The notes beneath the pieces were generated by a model, which searched no databases, was not told the origin of the DNA, and worked only from the letters and a program-made list of their open reading frames with translations. Both the position numbers and the translations under genes were made by a program. From NCBI RefSeq assembly GCF_041435495.1, contig NZ_CP108644.1, forward strand, positions 5,999,501 through 6,063,500: 64,000 nucleotides of DNA. Reading direction: 5' to 3'. Shown here in pieces: positions 49,581-58,313 of this stretch (the stretch's first letter is position 1; each line of letters opens with the position of its first letter). This DNA is from Streptomyces sp. NBC_01116 (GTDB lineage: Bacteria > Actinomycetota > Actinomycetes > Streptomycetales > Streptomycetaceae).

Positions 49581-50859
49581 CGACGGACAGCGGATGAACG
49601 CCCACCCCGGCGACGACCCCCGCGAGCGCAAGGGACCCCGTCACGCGGCCCCCAGGAAGTCGCTGCTGACCAAACTCCACCTGCCCAGCGGCAAGAAGGC
49701 GATCGCGCTCGCCGCGATGCCGACGGCGGTCTTCGTGGGCATGGGGCTGACGCCCAAGCTGGCCCTGGCCGACGACCGCGACATCCCGTTCGCGCCCGGA
49801 CCGTGCGTCACCCGGTCCGACGAGCCGAGCGAGTCCGAGTCGCCGAAGGCCACCCCGTCCCCGTCGGCCACGGAGAAGGACGAGGCCGACCAGGACGCGA
49901 AGCCCGGCGACGACGCCACCGCCACGCCCACGCCCTCGGCCAGTGGTTCGGCCGACGAGGCGGAGCCCGGCGCGGACAAGTCGGCGCGGTCCGCCGGGGA
50001 GACGCCCACGGAGGCGCCCTCCGCGACCCCGACGCCCACGAAGTCGAAGAACCCGCTCGACCCGCTCGGCGTCGGCGACGCGCTCAAGGATCTCTTCGAC
50101 GGGCCCGACAAGAAGACCGAGGAACCCGCGAGCCCGTCCCCGAGCCCCACGACCGGGGCCCCGAAGCCGTCCGACGAGCCGAAGGACCCGGCGAAGGATC
50201 CGGCCGGGAGCGCCGCCGACAAGGCGAAGGAGACGGCCGACAGGACGGCCGAGGCGATCCGCGAGGCGGCCGGGAAGGCGGGCAAGGACGTCGAGGAACT
50301 CGACGAGGACGTCAAGGGACTCGACCCCAGGAAGGACGAGGACATCCCGGACGGCGCCAAGCCCCGCTTCCCGTGCCCCGAGCCCGACCCGGACGCGCTC
50401 GCCGCGGCCGAACTGGAGCCCGGCATCCCGCTGCTCCCGTCCGACCCGTGGGTCCTGGAGTCGACGCGGCTCACCCTCAACGGCCTGGACTACCACGGCA
50501 TCGTCGAGGTGAGGAAGGCGGACGGCAGTATCAAGAAGGTGCTGAAGTTCACCGCCAGCTCCATCGACATCAAGGACCTGCACCAGCTGACCGTCGGTCC
50601 CGCGGGCACGACCGGTCATGTGAAGTCGCGGCCCGGTTCGACGTCGGAGATCCGCGACGGCGAAGTGACGATGTACACGGAGGAGCTGAAGGGCAACCTC
50701 TTCGGCCTCATCCCGGTCACCTTCAGCCCTCAGACCCCGCCGCCGCTGAACGTTCCCTACGCCATCTTCACCAAGGTGACGGTGGTCCAGGCGGGCCAGT
50801 TCGGCGGCACGCTCACCGTTCCGGGACTGAAGAACTTCCTCGACGGCGGCAAGAGCTAG
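49570..50859 (+). CDS. Exported Pro/Glu/Thr-rich protein with C-terminal beta domain
   Basis: A 429-residue protein. A basic N-terminus and one hydrophobic segment (KKAIALAAMPTAVFVGMGLTPKLALA) act as signal or anchor. Residues of about 75-275 are low-complexity (Ser/Pro/Glu/Thr/Asp) and contain an Ala/Glu/Lys helix (ADKAKETADRTAEAIREAAG). The last 150 residues are a folded beta-rich domain (WVLESTRLTLNGLDYHGIVE...LFGLIPVTFSPQTPPPLNVP). GTG 49570 with ggagga (49561-49566) overlaps the DUF6114 gene by 11 bp; an alternative ATG lies at 49594. The C-terminal domain may bind the DUF6230 protein, which has similar beta composition. Confidence 0.82.
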   Translation: MRGDDGQRMNAHPGDDPRERKGPRHAAPRKSLLTKLHLPSGKKAIALAAMPTAVFVGMGLTPKLALADDRDIPFAPGPCVTRSDEPSESESPKATPSPSATEKDEADQDAKPGDDATATPTPSASGSADEAEPGADKSARSAGETPTEAPSATPTPTKSKNPLDPLGVGDALKDLFDGPDKKTEEPASPSPSPTTGAPKPSDEPKDPAKDPAGSAADKAKETADRTAEAIREAAGKAGKDVEELDEDVKGLDPRKDEDIPDGAKPRFPCPEPDPDALAAAELEPGIPLLPSDPWVLESTRLTLNGLDYHGIVEVRKADGSIKKVLKFTASSIDIKDLHQLTVGPAGTTGHVKSRPGSTSEIRDGEVTMYTEELKGNLFGLIPVTFSPQTPPPLNVPYAIFTKVTVVQAGQFGGTLTVPGLKNFLDGGKS

Positions 50860-50895
50860 CCGACAGCCGCCCCCCGAACCCGTCCGGGAGCCGCA

Positions 50896-50943
50896 CAGGG
50901 CCGTGGGCCGTACTCCTCACCAGGAGTACGGCCCACGGCCCTG
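50896..50943. terminator. Very strong bidirectional terminator
   Basis: A perfect 22-bp inverted repeat (50896-50917 and 50922-50943) with the 4-nt loop cacc lies between the convergent envelope operon and pyk. Confidence 0.9.
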
Positions 50944-50960
50944 TCGGTGCGGGGTGCGGG

Positions 50961-52391
50961 TCAGTCCCGCTCGCCGCCGCCCAGGTGGTGCACCCGGACC
51001 ATGTTGGTGGTGCCGGGGATGCCGGGGGGCGAGCCGGCGGTGATGACCATCGTGTCGCCGTTGTTGTAGCGGTTCAGCTTCAGCAGCTCCGCGTCGACCA
51101 GGTCGACCATCGCGTCGGTGTTGTCCGCGTGCGGGACGACGTGCGACTCGACGCCCCAGCTCAGGGCGAGCTGGTTGCGGGTGGCCTCGTCCGTGGTGAA
51201 GGCCAGGATCGGCTGGGCCGTCCGGTAGCGGGAGAGGCGCCGGGCGGTGTCGCCGGACTGGGTGAAGGCGACCAGGGCCTTGCCGTCCAGGAAGTCCGCG
51301 ATCTCGCAGGCCGCACGGGCCACCGAACCGCCCTGCGTACGGGGCTTCTTGCCGGGGACCAGCGGCTGGAGGCCCTTGGAGAGCAGCTCCTCCTCCGCGG
51401 CGACGACGATCTTCGCCATCGTCTTGACCGTCTCGATCGGGTACGCGCCCACCGAGGACTCGGCGGACAGCATGACCGCGTCCGCGCCGTCCAGGATCGC
51501 GTTGGCGACGTCGGACGCCTCGGCGCGGGTCGGGCGCGAGTTGGTGATCATCGACTCCATCATCTGGGTCGCCACGATCACCGGCTTGGCGTTGCGCCGG
51601 CACAGCTCCACCAGGCGCTTCTGCACCATCGGGACCTTCTCCAGCGGATACTCGACGGCCAGGTCGCCGCGGGCCACCATCACCCCGTCGAACGCCGCGA
51701 CGACGCCCTCCATGTGCTCGACCGCCTGCGGCTTCTCCACCTTGGCGATGACGGGGACCCGGCGGCCCTCCTCGTCCATCACCTTGTGGACGTCCTTGAC
51801 GTCGTCGGCGTCCCGGACGAAGGAGAGGGCGACCAGGTCGCAGCCCATCCGCAGCGCGAAGCGCAGGTCCTCGACGTCCTTGCCGGACAGGGCCGGGACG
51901 TTGACCGCCGCGCCGGGCAGGTTGATGCCCTTGTGGTCGGAGATGACACCGCCCTCGATGACGATGGTCTTCACCCGGGGGCCTTCGACCGCCACGACCT
52001 TCAGCTCGACGTTGCCGTCGTTGATCAGGATCGGGTCGCCCTTGACGACGTCGCCGGGCAGACCCTTGTAGGTCGTGCCGCAGATCGACTTGTCGCCGGG
52101 GACGTCCTCGGAGGTGATGGTGAACTCGTCCCCGCGGACCAGCTCGACCGGGCCCTCGGCGAACTTCGCCAGCCGGATCTTCGGGCCCTGGAGGTCGGCG
52201 AGCACGCCCACCGCGCGGCCGGTCTCGGCGGCCGCCTTGCGGACACGGTCGTAACGGCCCTGGTGTTCCTCGTGGGTACCGTGACTGAAGTTGAAACGGG
52301 CCACGCTCATGCCGGCCTCGATCAGAGCGACGAGCTGCTCATGCGAGTCGACGGCGGGACCGAGGGTGCAGACGATTTTGGAACGGCGCAT
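50961..52391 (-). CDS. pyk: Pyruvate kinase
   Basis: A 476-residue pyruvate kinase, converting phosphoenolpyruvate and ADP to pyruvate and ATP. The N-terminal MRRSKIVCTLGPAVDSHEQL, active-site MSVARFNFSHGTHEEH, the metal/PEP site IAKVEKPQAVEHMEGVVAAFDGVMVARGDLAVEYPLEKVP and the Thr-containing segment VATQMMESMITNSRPTRAEASDVANAILDGADAVMLS are all intact. The C-terminal allosteric domain ends MVRVHHLGGGERD. It is a single gene, 102 bp downstream of ackA in the same direction, and part of the glycolysis and acetate-overflow set. Confidence 0.96.
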   Translation of the reverse strand: MRRSKIVCTLGPAVDSHEQLVALIEAGMSVARFNFSHGTHEEHQGRYDRVRKAAAETGRAVGVLADLQGPKIRLAKFAEGPVELVRGDEFTITSEDVPGDKSICGTTYKGLPGDVVKGDPILINDGNVELKVVAVEGPRVKTIVIEGGVISDHKGINLPGAAVNVPALSGKDVEDLRFALRMGCDLVALSFVRDADDVKDVHKVMDEEGRRVPVIAKVEKPQAVEHMEGVVAAFDGVMVARGDLAVEYPLEKVPMVQKRLVELCRRNAKPVIVATQMMESMITNSRPTRAEASDVANAILDGADAVMLSAESSVGAYPIETVKTMAKIVVAAEEELLSKGLQPLVPGKKPRTQGGSVARAACEIADFLDGKALVAFTQSGDTARRLSRYRTAQPILAFTTDEATRNQLALSWGVESHVVPHADNTDAMVDLVDAELLKLNRYNNGDTMVITAGSPPGIPGTTNMVRVHHLGGGERD

Positions 52392-52493
52392 GAGGCGGAT
52401 CCTATCGGTTTGTTTCGTTGCGGAATATTCCGTCTGGTGGAAGATACAAAGGGGCGCGGGGGTGCTCAGTTGTCGACCCGTCCGAACCGTGGA

Positions 52494-53762
52494 CTACGCC
52501 CCCTCGACGAGCGCGAACGTCTGGTCGGCGATCTCCAGCTCCTCGTCCGTCGGCACCACGGCGACCGCCACCCGGGCGTCCTCGGGCGAGATCAGCCGCG
52601 GCTGTGCCGACCGTACGGCGTTGAGCGAGGCGTCCACCGCCATGCCCAGCCCCTCCAGGCCCGCGACGGCAGCTTCCCGCACCGGAGCCGCGTTCTCCCC
52701 GACCCCCGCCGTGAACGCCACCGCGTCCACCCGGCCGAGCACCGCCGTATAGGCCCCGATGTACTTCTTCAGCCGGTGGATGTAGATGTCGAAGGCCAGC
52801 GCGGCCCGCTCGTCGCCCTCGTCGATCCGGCGGCGGATCACCCGCATGTCGTTGTCGCCGCAGAGGCCGACCAGCCCGCTCCTCTTGTTCAGCAGGACGT
52901 CGATGTCGTCGGCCGACATGCCCGCCACCCGCTTCAGGTGGAAGGTGACCGCCGGATCGATGTCCCCCGATCGTGTCCCCATCACGAGCCCTTCCAGGGG
53001 CGTCAGCCCCATGGAGGTGTCCACGCACCGCCCGCCCGCGACCGCCGACGCGGACGCCCCGTTGCCCAGGTGCAGCACGATGACGTTCACGTCCTCGGGC
53101 GCCCGGCCCAGCAGCTCGGCCGTCTTCCGGGAGACGTACGCGTGCGAGGTGCCGTGGAAGCCGTAGCGGCGGATGCGGTGCGCGTCGGCGGTCTCCACGT
53201 CGATCGCGTACCGCGCGGCCGCCTCCGGCATCGTCGTGTGGAACGCCGTGTCGAAGACCGCGACCTGCGGCAGGTCCGGCCGCAGGGTCCGCGCCGTGAC
53301 GATGCCGGTGATGTTGGCCGGGTTGTGCAGCGGTGCGACCGGGACGAGGCGCTCGATCTCCTCCAGCACCTCGTCGGTGACCACGGTCGGCGCGCTGAAC
53401 CTCAGCCCGCCGTGCACCACCCGGTGCCCGATCGCGGCGAGTTCGGGGGAGTCGAGGCCCAGCCCGTCCGCCGCCAGCTCCTCGGCCGCCGCCTTGAGCG
53501 CCGCGTCGTGGTCCGCGATCCGCCCCGTACGCTCACGGGGCTCGGCGTCGCCGCCGGTCAGCGGCGTGTGCACCAGGCGCGAGGTCTCCTCGCCGATCCG
53601 TTCGACCAGGCCCGAGGCGAGCCGGGAGCGGTCGCGCATGTCGAGCAGTTGGTACTTCACCGACGAGGAGCCGGAGTTGAGGACGAGGACGCGGTGCGGT
53701 TCCACAGAGGGTGCCGTGCTTTCGTTTCCGGGGTCGGTGGCCGGGGGAGTGGGTGTCGTCAT
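52494..53762 (-). CDS. ackA: Acetate kinase
   Basis: A 422-residue acetate kinase, interconverting acetyl phosphate plus ADP and acetate plus ATP. Motifs present are VLVLNSGSSSVKYQLLDM (N-terminal phosphate site), the catalytic segment VFDTAFHTTMPEAAARYAI with the following RRYGFHGTSHAYVS, VIVLHLGNGASASAVAGGRCVDTSMGLTPLEGLVMGTRSGDIDP, and FTAGVGENA. It starts MTTPTPPATDPGN at ATG 53762, overlapping the pta stop by 4 bp, so the pair is coupled as usual. Confidence 0.96.
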   Translation of the reverse strand: MTTPTPPATDPGNESTAPSVEPHRVLVLNSGSSSVKYQLLDMRDRSRLASGLVERIGEETSRLVHTPLTGGDAEPRERTGRIADHDAALKAAAEELAADGLGLDSPELAAIGHRVVHGGLRFSAPTVVTDEVLEEIERLVPVAPLHNPANITGIVTARTLRPDLPQVAVFDTAFHTTMPEAAARYAIDVETADAHRIRRYGFHGTSHAYVSRKTAELLGRAPEDVNVIVLHLGNGASASAVAGGRCVDTSMGLTPLEGLVMGTRSGDIDPAVTFHLKRVAGMSADDIDVLLNKRSGLVGLCGDNDMRVIRRRIDEGDERAALAFDIYIHRLKKYIGAYTAVLGRVDAVAFTAGVGENAAPVREAAVAGLEGLGMAVDASLNAVRSAQPRLISPEDARVAVAVVPTDEELEIADQTFALVEGA

Positions 53763-55840
53763 GCGGGGCGCTCCTCGCCCTGCGCCTGGATCGCCGTGAT
53801 CGCCACGGTGTTGACGATGTCCTGGACGAGCGCGCCGCGCGACAGGTCGTTGACCGGCTTGCGCAGACCCTGGAGCACCGGGCCGACCGCCACCGCGCCC
53901 GCCGAGCGCTGCACCGCCTTGTAGGTGTTGTTGCCGGTGTTCAGGTCCGGGAAGATCAGCACGGTCGCCTGGCCGGCCACGTCGGAGCCGGGCAGCTTCG
54001 TCGCCGCGACGGACGGCTCGACCGCCGCGTCGTACTGGATCGGCCCCTCCACCCGCAGTTCGGGCCGCTCCGCCCGCACCCGCTCGGTGGCCTCGCGCAC
54101 CTTGTCGACGTCCGCGCCGGAACCGGACGTCCCGGTGGAGTACGACAGCATCGCGATCCGGGGCTCCACGCCGAACCGGGCCGCCGTCACCGCCGACTGC
54201 ACCGCGATGTCCGCGAGCTGCTCCGCGTCCGGGTCCGGGTTGACGGCGCAGTCGCCGTACACGAGGACCTTGTCGGCGAGGCACATGAAGAAGACGGACG
54301 ACACGATCCTGGCGTCGGGCTTCGTCTTGATGATCTCGAACGCCGGGCGGATGGTGGCCGCCGTGGAGTGCACCGACCCGGACACCATCCCGTCGGCCAG
54401 ACCCTCCTGCACCATCAGCGTGCCGAAGTAGTTCACGTCCGCCACCACGTCGACGGCCAGCTCCACCGTCACCCCGCGGTGCGCGCGCAGTTCGGCGTAC
54501 CGCTCGGCGAAGACGCCCCGCAGCTCCGAGGTGTGCGGGTCGATCAGCTGGGTGTCCGCGAGGTCGATGCCGAGGTCGGCGGCCTTCTTGCGGATCACGT
54601 CCACGTCGCCGAGCAGCGTGAGGTCGCAGACGTCCCGGCGCAGCAGTACGTCGGCGGCGCGCAGCACCCGCTCCTCGGTGCCCTCCGGCAGCACCACGCG
54701 CTTGCGGTCGGAGCGGGCCTGCTCCAGCAGCTCGTGCTCGAACATCATCGGCGTGACCCGTCCGCTGCGGGCCACCGAGATCCGGTCGAGGAGGGCGGCG
54801 GTGTCGACATGTCGCTCGAACAGGCCGAGGGCGGTCTCCGCCTTGCGGGGCGTCGCCGCGTTCAACTTGCCTTCGAGGGCGAAGAGCTCGCCGGCGGTGG
54901 GGAAGGAACCGCCGGCCACCGAGACGACCGGGGTCCCCGGTGCGAGCCGGGCGGCCAGCGTGAGTATCTCCTCGCCGGGGCGCTCGTTCAGGGTCAGCAG
55001 CACGCCCGCGATGGGCGGGGTGCCCGCGCTGTGCGCGGCCAGCGAACCCACCACCAGATCCGCCCGGTCCCCGGGGGTGACCACCAGACAGCCGGGTGTC
55101 AGCGCGTTGAGCAGGTTCGGCAGCATGGCCCCGCCGAACACGAAGTCCAGCGCGTCGCGCGCGAGCCCCGAGTCGTCGCCGAGCAGCACCGTGCCGTCCA
55201 GCGCCGCCGTGATCTGGGCGACCGTGGGCGCCGAGAGCGCCGGGTCGTCCGGCAGGACGGAGACGGGCACCGGCAGCCGGGCCGCGAGCCGCTCCGCGAT
55301 CGTCTCGCGGTCCTCGGCGGCGACCCGGTTCACCACCATGGCCAGCACATCGCAGCCGAGGCCCGCGTAGGCGCGGTACGCGTTACGGGTCTCGGCGCGG
55401 ACGGACTCCGCGTTCTGCCCCTTGCCGCCGACCACCGCGATCACCGAGGCCCCGAACTCGTTGGCCAGCCGGGCGTTCAGCGCCAGCTCGTCGGGGAGCT
55501 GGGTGGCGGCGAAGTCGCTGCCCAGGACCAGGACCACCTCGTACTCGCGGGCCACCTGGTGGAAGCGCTCGACGAGCCGGGAGACCAGCTCGTCCGTGCC
55601 CTTCTCCGCCTGTACGGCCGAGGCCTCGTGGTAGTCCAGGCCATAGACGGTGGCCGGGCTCTGGGAGAGCCGGTAGCGGGCCCGCAGCAGCTCGTAGAGC
55701 CGGTCGGGCCCGTCATGGACCAGCGGACGGAACACGCCGACCCGGTCCACCTGACGCGTCAGAAGCTCCATGACTCCCAGCTCGACGACCTGCCGGCCGT
55801 CCCCCCGGTCGATCCCGGTCACGTACACGCTGCGCGCCAC
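53759..55840 (-). CDS. pta: Phosphate acetyltransferase
   Basis: A 693-residue long-type Pta, which makes acetyl phosphate from acetyl-CoA. The N-terminal P-loop-like domain (MARSVYVTGIDRGDGRQVVE) and a central DRTGG domain precede the catalytic PTA_PTB domain from about residue 370 (RVTPMMFEHELLEQARSDRKRVVLPEGTEERVLRAADVLL...DGMVSGSVHSTAATIRPAF...FPDLNTGNNTYKAVQRSAGA). The Walker A consensus of the N-terminal domain is not recognisable. The start is GTG 55840. It is the first gene of the pta-ackA operon. Confidence 0.95.
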   Translation of the reverse strand: MARSVYVTGIDRGDGRQVVELGVMELLTRQVDRVGVFRPLVHDGPDRLYELLRARYRLSQSPATVYGLDYHEASAVQAEKGTDELVSRLVERFHQVAREYEVVLVLGSDFAATQLPDELALNARLANEFGASVIAVVGGKGQNAESVRAETRNAYRAYAGLGCDVLAMVVNRVAAEDRETIAERLAARLPVPVSVLPDDPALSAPTVAQITAALDGTVLLGDDSGLARDALDFVFGGAMLPNLLNALTPGCLVVTPGDRADLVVGSLAAHSAGTPPIAGVLLTLNERPGEEILTLAARLAPGTPVVSVAGGSFPTAGELFALEGKLNAATPRKAETALGLFERHVDTAALLDRISVARSGRVTPMMFEHELLEQARSDRKRVVLPEGTEERVLRAADVLLRRDVCDLTLLGDVDVIRKKAADLGIDLADTQLIDPHTSELRGVFAERYAELRAHRGVTVELAVDVVADVNYFGTLMVQEGLADGMVSGSVHSTAATIRPAFEIIKTKPDARIVSSVFFMCLADKVLVYGDCAVNPDPDAEQLADIAVQSAVTAARFGVEPRIAMLSYSTGTSGSGADVDKVREATERVRAERPELRVEGPIQYDAAVEPSVAATKLPGSDVAGQATVLIFPDLNTGNNTYKAVQRSAGAVAVGPVLQGLRKPVNDLSRGALVQDIVNTVAITAIQAQGEERPA

Positions 55841-56174
55841 GCGTGCTCTCCCGTCCTTGTGTTCGGTGCCGCGACCCGCAGTCCGTCCGGACGTGCGGTG
55901 ATGCCCCCGTACCCGCCCGGTGATCCGCCGGGTGCGGCATTGGCCTGCATTGCCTCTTGACGATACCTGCGAGGGCCGCTATACCGCCCGCCGGAGGTCC
56001 CGCCCTGTCGGGCGGCGCAACGACCCCCGCCCGACAGGGCCTCCTACCCCCTGTGCCAGGCCGAAAGCGCGGGGTCCCTGCCGGGCGTGGGACAATCGTC
56101 CTGGTTCAGGGCACGGAGGCCGCCACGGTCGGTCTCCCGGAAAAGCGCGACTAGCGAGCAGGAGACACACCTCG
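55841..56174. other. 334-bp divergent region with a strong hairpin
   Basis: It lies between the divergent pta and pfkA genes. An inverted repeat (56002-56015 gccctgtcgggcgg and 56027-56040 ccgcccgacagggc) forms a 14-bp stem, extended by ggagg/cctcc with a bulge. Because both flanking genes point outward, it is not an ordinary terminator and may be an operator or a relic element. No gene is seen. Confidence 0.55.
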
Positions 56175-57200
56175 ATGCGCATCGGAATTCTCACCGCGGG
56201 CGGCGACTGCCCCGGCCTGAACGCAGTGATCCGGTCGGTCGTCCACCGGGCCGTGGTCGGCCACGGCGACGAGGTCATCGGCTTCGAGGACGGCTTCAAG
56301 GGGCTGCTCGACGGCCACTTCCGCCCCCTCGACCTCAACGCGGTCAGCGGCATCCTCGCCCGCGGCGGCACCATCCTCGGCTCGGCCCGCCTGGAGCGCG
56401 ACCGGCTGCGCGAGGCCGCCGAGAACTGCGAGGAGCTGTCCCGCCGTTACGGCATCGACGCGCTCATCCCGATCGGCGGCGAGGGCACGCTCACCGCGGC
56501 CCGCATGCTCTCCGACGCGGGCATGCCGGTCGTCGGCGTCCCGAAGACCATCGACAACGACATCTCCTCCACCGACCGGACCTTCGGGTTCGACACGGCG
56601 GTGGGCGTCGCGACCGAGGCCATAGACCGTCTCAAGACCACCGCCGAGTCCCACCAGCGGGTGATGGTCGTCGAGGTCATGGGCCGGCACGCGGGCTGGA
56701 TCGCGCTGGAGTCCGGGATGGCCGGCGGCGCCCACGGCATCTGCCTGCCCGAGCGCCCCTTCCAGGTCGACGACCTGGTCAAGATGGTCGAGGAGCGGTT
56801 CGCGCGCGGCAAGAAGTTCGCCGTCATCTGCGTCGCCGAGGGCGCGCACCCGGCCGAGGGCTCCATGCCGTACGCCAAGGGCGAGATCGACCAGTACGGC
56901 CACGAGCGCTTCCAGGGCATCGGCAACCGTCTGGCCATCGAGCTGGAGACCCGGCTCGGCAAGGAGGCCCGGCCGGTCATTCTCGGCCATGTCCAGCGCG
57001 GCGGCACGCCGACCGCGTACGACCGGGTGCTCGCCACCCGCTTCGGCTGGAACGCCGTGGAGGCCGTGCACCGCGGCGACTTCGGCCGGATGACCGCCCT
57101 GCGCGGCAACGACATCGCCATGGTCCCGCTCGCCGAAGCCGTCACCCAGCTGAAGAGGGTGCCCGCCGAGCGGATGTACGAGGCCGAGTCGGTCTTCTAG
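56175..57200 (+). CDS. pfkA: ATP- or PPi-dependent 6-phosphofructokinase
   Basis: A 341-residue phosphofructokinase. Markers are MRIGILTAGGDCPGLNAVIR, the GGTILGSARLERDR strand, the catalytic block GVPKTIDNDISSTDRTFGFDTAVGVATEAIDRLKTTAESH, the substrate segment MGRHAGWIALESGMAGGAHG and the C-terminal GHVQRGGTPTAYDRVLATRFG. The GGDCPG start and overall length are those of the actinomycete ATP-type enzyme (PfkA2/SCO5426, from memory). The ATG is supported by gcaggagac (56158-56166). Its TAG stop codon is the left half of the CTAG target of the element that follows. Confidence 0.94.
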   Translation: MRIGILTAGGDCPGLNAVIRSVVHRAVVGHGDEVIGFEDGFKGLLDGHFRPLDLNAVSGILARGGTILGSARLERDRLREAAENCEELSRRYGIDALIPIGGEGTLTAARMLSDAGMPVVGVPKTIDNDISSTDRTFGFDTAVGVATEAIDRLKTTAESHQRVMVVEVMGRHAGWIALESGMAGGAHGICLPERPFQVDDLVKMVEERFARGKKFAVICVAEGAHPAEGSMPYAKGEIDQYGHERFQGIGNRLAIELETRLGKEARPVILGHVQRGGTPTAYDRVLATRFGWNAVEAVHRGDFGRMTALRGNDIAMVPLAEAVTQLKRVPAERMYEAESVF

Positions 57201-57375
57201 GTCCTGTCGTCGAACTGCCGTCGTCGCCCGGAGGGCGGCCCCGCGGGGTCGGGTGCGTGCTCCCGGTGTGCCGGGTGCGGGTCCTCGTACGGGATGTACT
57301 CGGGCCTGTGCCCGGTGCGGCGGGAGCGCGTGCGTGGCGCCGCGGGGCAGGCGGCAGTTCGACGACAGGGCCTAG
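57197..57375. mobile_element. MITE-like element inserted at the pfkA stop codon
   Basis: The core is 57201-57371 (171 bp). Its terminal inverted repeats are 20 bp (57201-57220 and 57352-57371) with a single mismatch, internal side ending ctgccg. It is flanked by the 4-bp direct repeat ctag (57197-57200 and 57372-57375), the typical target duplication of IS5-type transposases. It has no ORF of significance. The left ctag contains the TAG stop of pfkA, which the insertion left intact, and the element separates pfkA from the hairpin at 57396. It needs a transposase in trans. Confidence 0.75.
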
Positions 57376-57395
57376 GGCCTCCTGGCCACGTCGAA

Positions 57396-57425
57396 CCGCA
57401 CGGGCCGCACGGGCGGCCCGTGCGG
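57396..57425. terminator. Hairpin terminator between pfkA and the XRE gene
   Basis: Perfect 11-bp arms (57396-57406 and 57415-57425) with an 8-nt loop lie just before the XRE stop codon. It is shared by the two convergent genes and would originally have lain close behind pfkA. Confidence 0.8.
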
Positions 57426-57427
57426 GG

Positions 57428-58132
57428 TCACACCCCGGCGGTCCGCCAGAACTGGTCCACCACCCGCGCCAGGAACGCCCGGCCCGCGTCGCCCGTCGAC
57501 CCCGAGCGCTCCTGGCCCGTGCTGCTCCAGCTCAGCGTGGAGACCATCAGGGCCTGGTAGTCGGCGTGCAGTTGCTCCAGCGTGTCCTGGACCAGCGCCC
57601 GGTCCAGCGGGACGACCTTGGACACCGGGCGGACGTACGCCTGCCAGCGCGTGGTGACCGCGCTGCTCAGCAGCTCCGCCAGCTCCTCGTCGCGGCCCGT
57701 CGCCGTCAGGAACTGCGCCGCCGTCAGCCCCAGCGCCCGGCACAGCGCCGCCGACTGCTTCTCGTTGCCCCGCCAGCGCCCCGACTCCTCCATCCGCAGG
57801 TACGAGGCGCCGGTCATCCCGAGCTGACGGGCCAGTTCGTCCACGCTCAGGTTCCGGGTCATCCGGTGCTCGCGCAGGGTGGCGGCGGCGGCCAGCAGCT
57901 CCCCGGGGGCGCACCAGAGGACGCCGGCGAGGGCGGTCAGCTCGCGCTCCCCGGGCGTCGCGAGGCCGCGCTCCCAGGCGATGACGGTCTCTGCGCTGAT
58001 CCGGAGTCCGTACTGGGCGGCGAGCCCGTAGGCGACATGACCGGGAGCCATGCCCAGAGCCTCGCGGAGACGGCGCGCGGCGGGGGCGTTGAAGGGCGGG
58101 GTGGGGTGCACGGCCCCACCGTAGAAGTCCAT
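57428..58132 (-). CDS. Regulator with two XRE helix-turn-helix domains
   Basis: A 234-residue protein with ATG at 58132 (MDFYGGAVHPTPPFNAPAAR). The first HTH is at about 17-70 (ARRLREALGMAPGHVAYGLAAQYGLRISAETVIAWERG), the second at about 85-130 (REHRMTRNLSVDELARQLGMTGASYLRMEESGRWRG). An alpha-helical C-terminal domain follows. No ligand domain is recognised. The gene is convergent with pfkA and its MITE; no obvious target is adjacent. Codons upstream of 58132 are not protein-like. Confidence 0.88.
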   Translation of the reverse strand: MDFYGGAVHPTPPFNAPAARRLREALGMAPGHVAYGLAAQYGLRISAETVIAWERGLATPGERELTALAGVLWCAPGELLAAAATLREHRMTRNLSVDELARQLGMTGASYLRMEESGRWRGNEKQSAALCRALGLTAAQFLTATGRDEELAELLSSAVTTRWQAYVRPVSKVVPLDRALVQDTLEQLHADYQALMVSTLSWSSTGQERSGSTGDAGRAFLARVVDQFWRTAGV

Positions 58133-58313
58133 TTCCGCCCTGGCTACGGTACGTTCCGCACAGATCACGCTTCGTAGGAACCTCCAGCTGCGAACCGCGC
58201 GGGCGGTACGCGAACACGGTCCCACCAGCGCTTTCTTTTGTGCCCCCGGGAAGGCGCGCCCCGGGCGTCAAACCGACCGGCAAGCGCTTGTCGGCCAGTT
58301 CGGCCGTGGCCGG

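Noticed and set aside
49803..53924. A 1373-codon plus-strand frame across pyk and ackA
   Set aside because: It crosses three recognised genes and a terminator, with His/Arg/Asp/Val composition typical of antisense frames.
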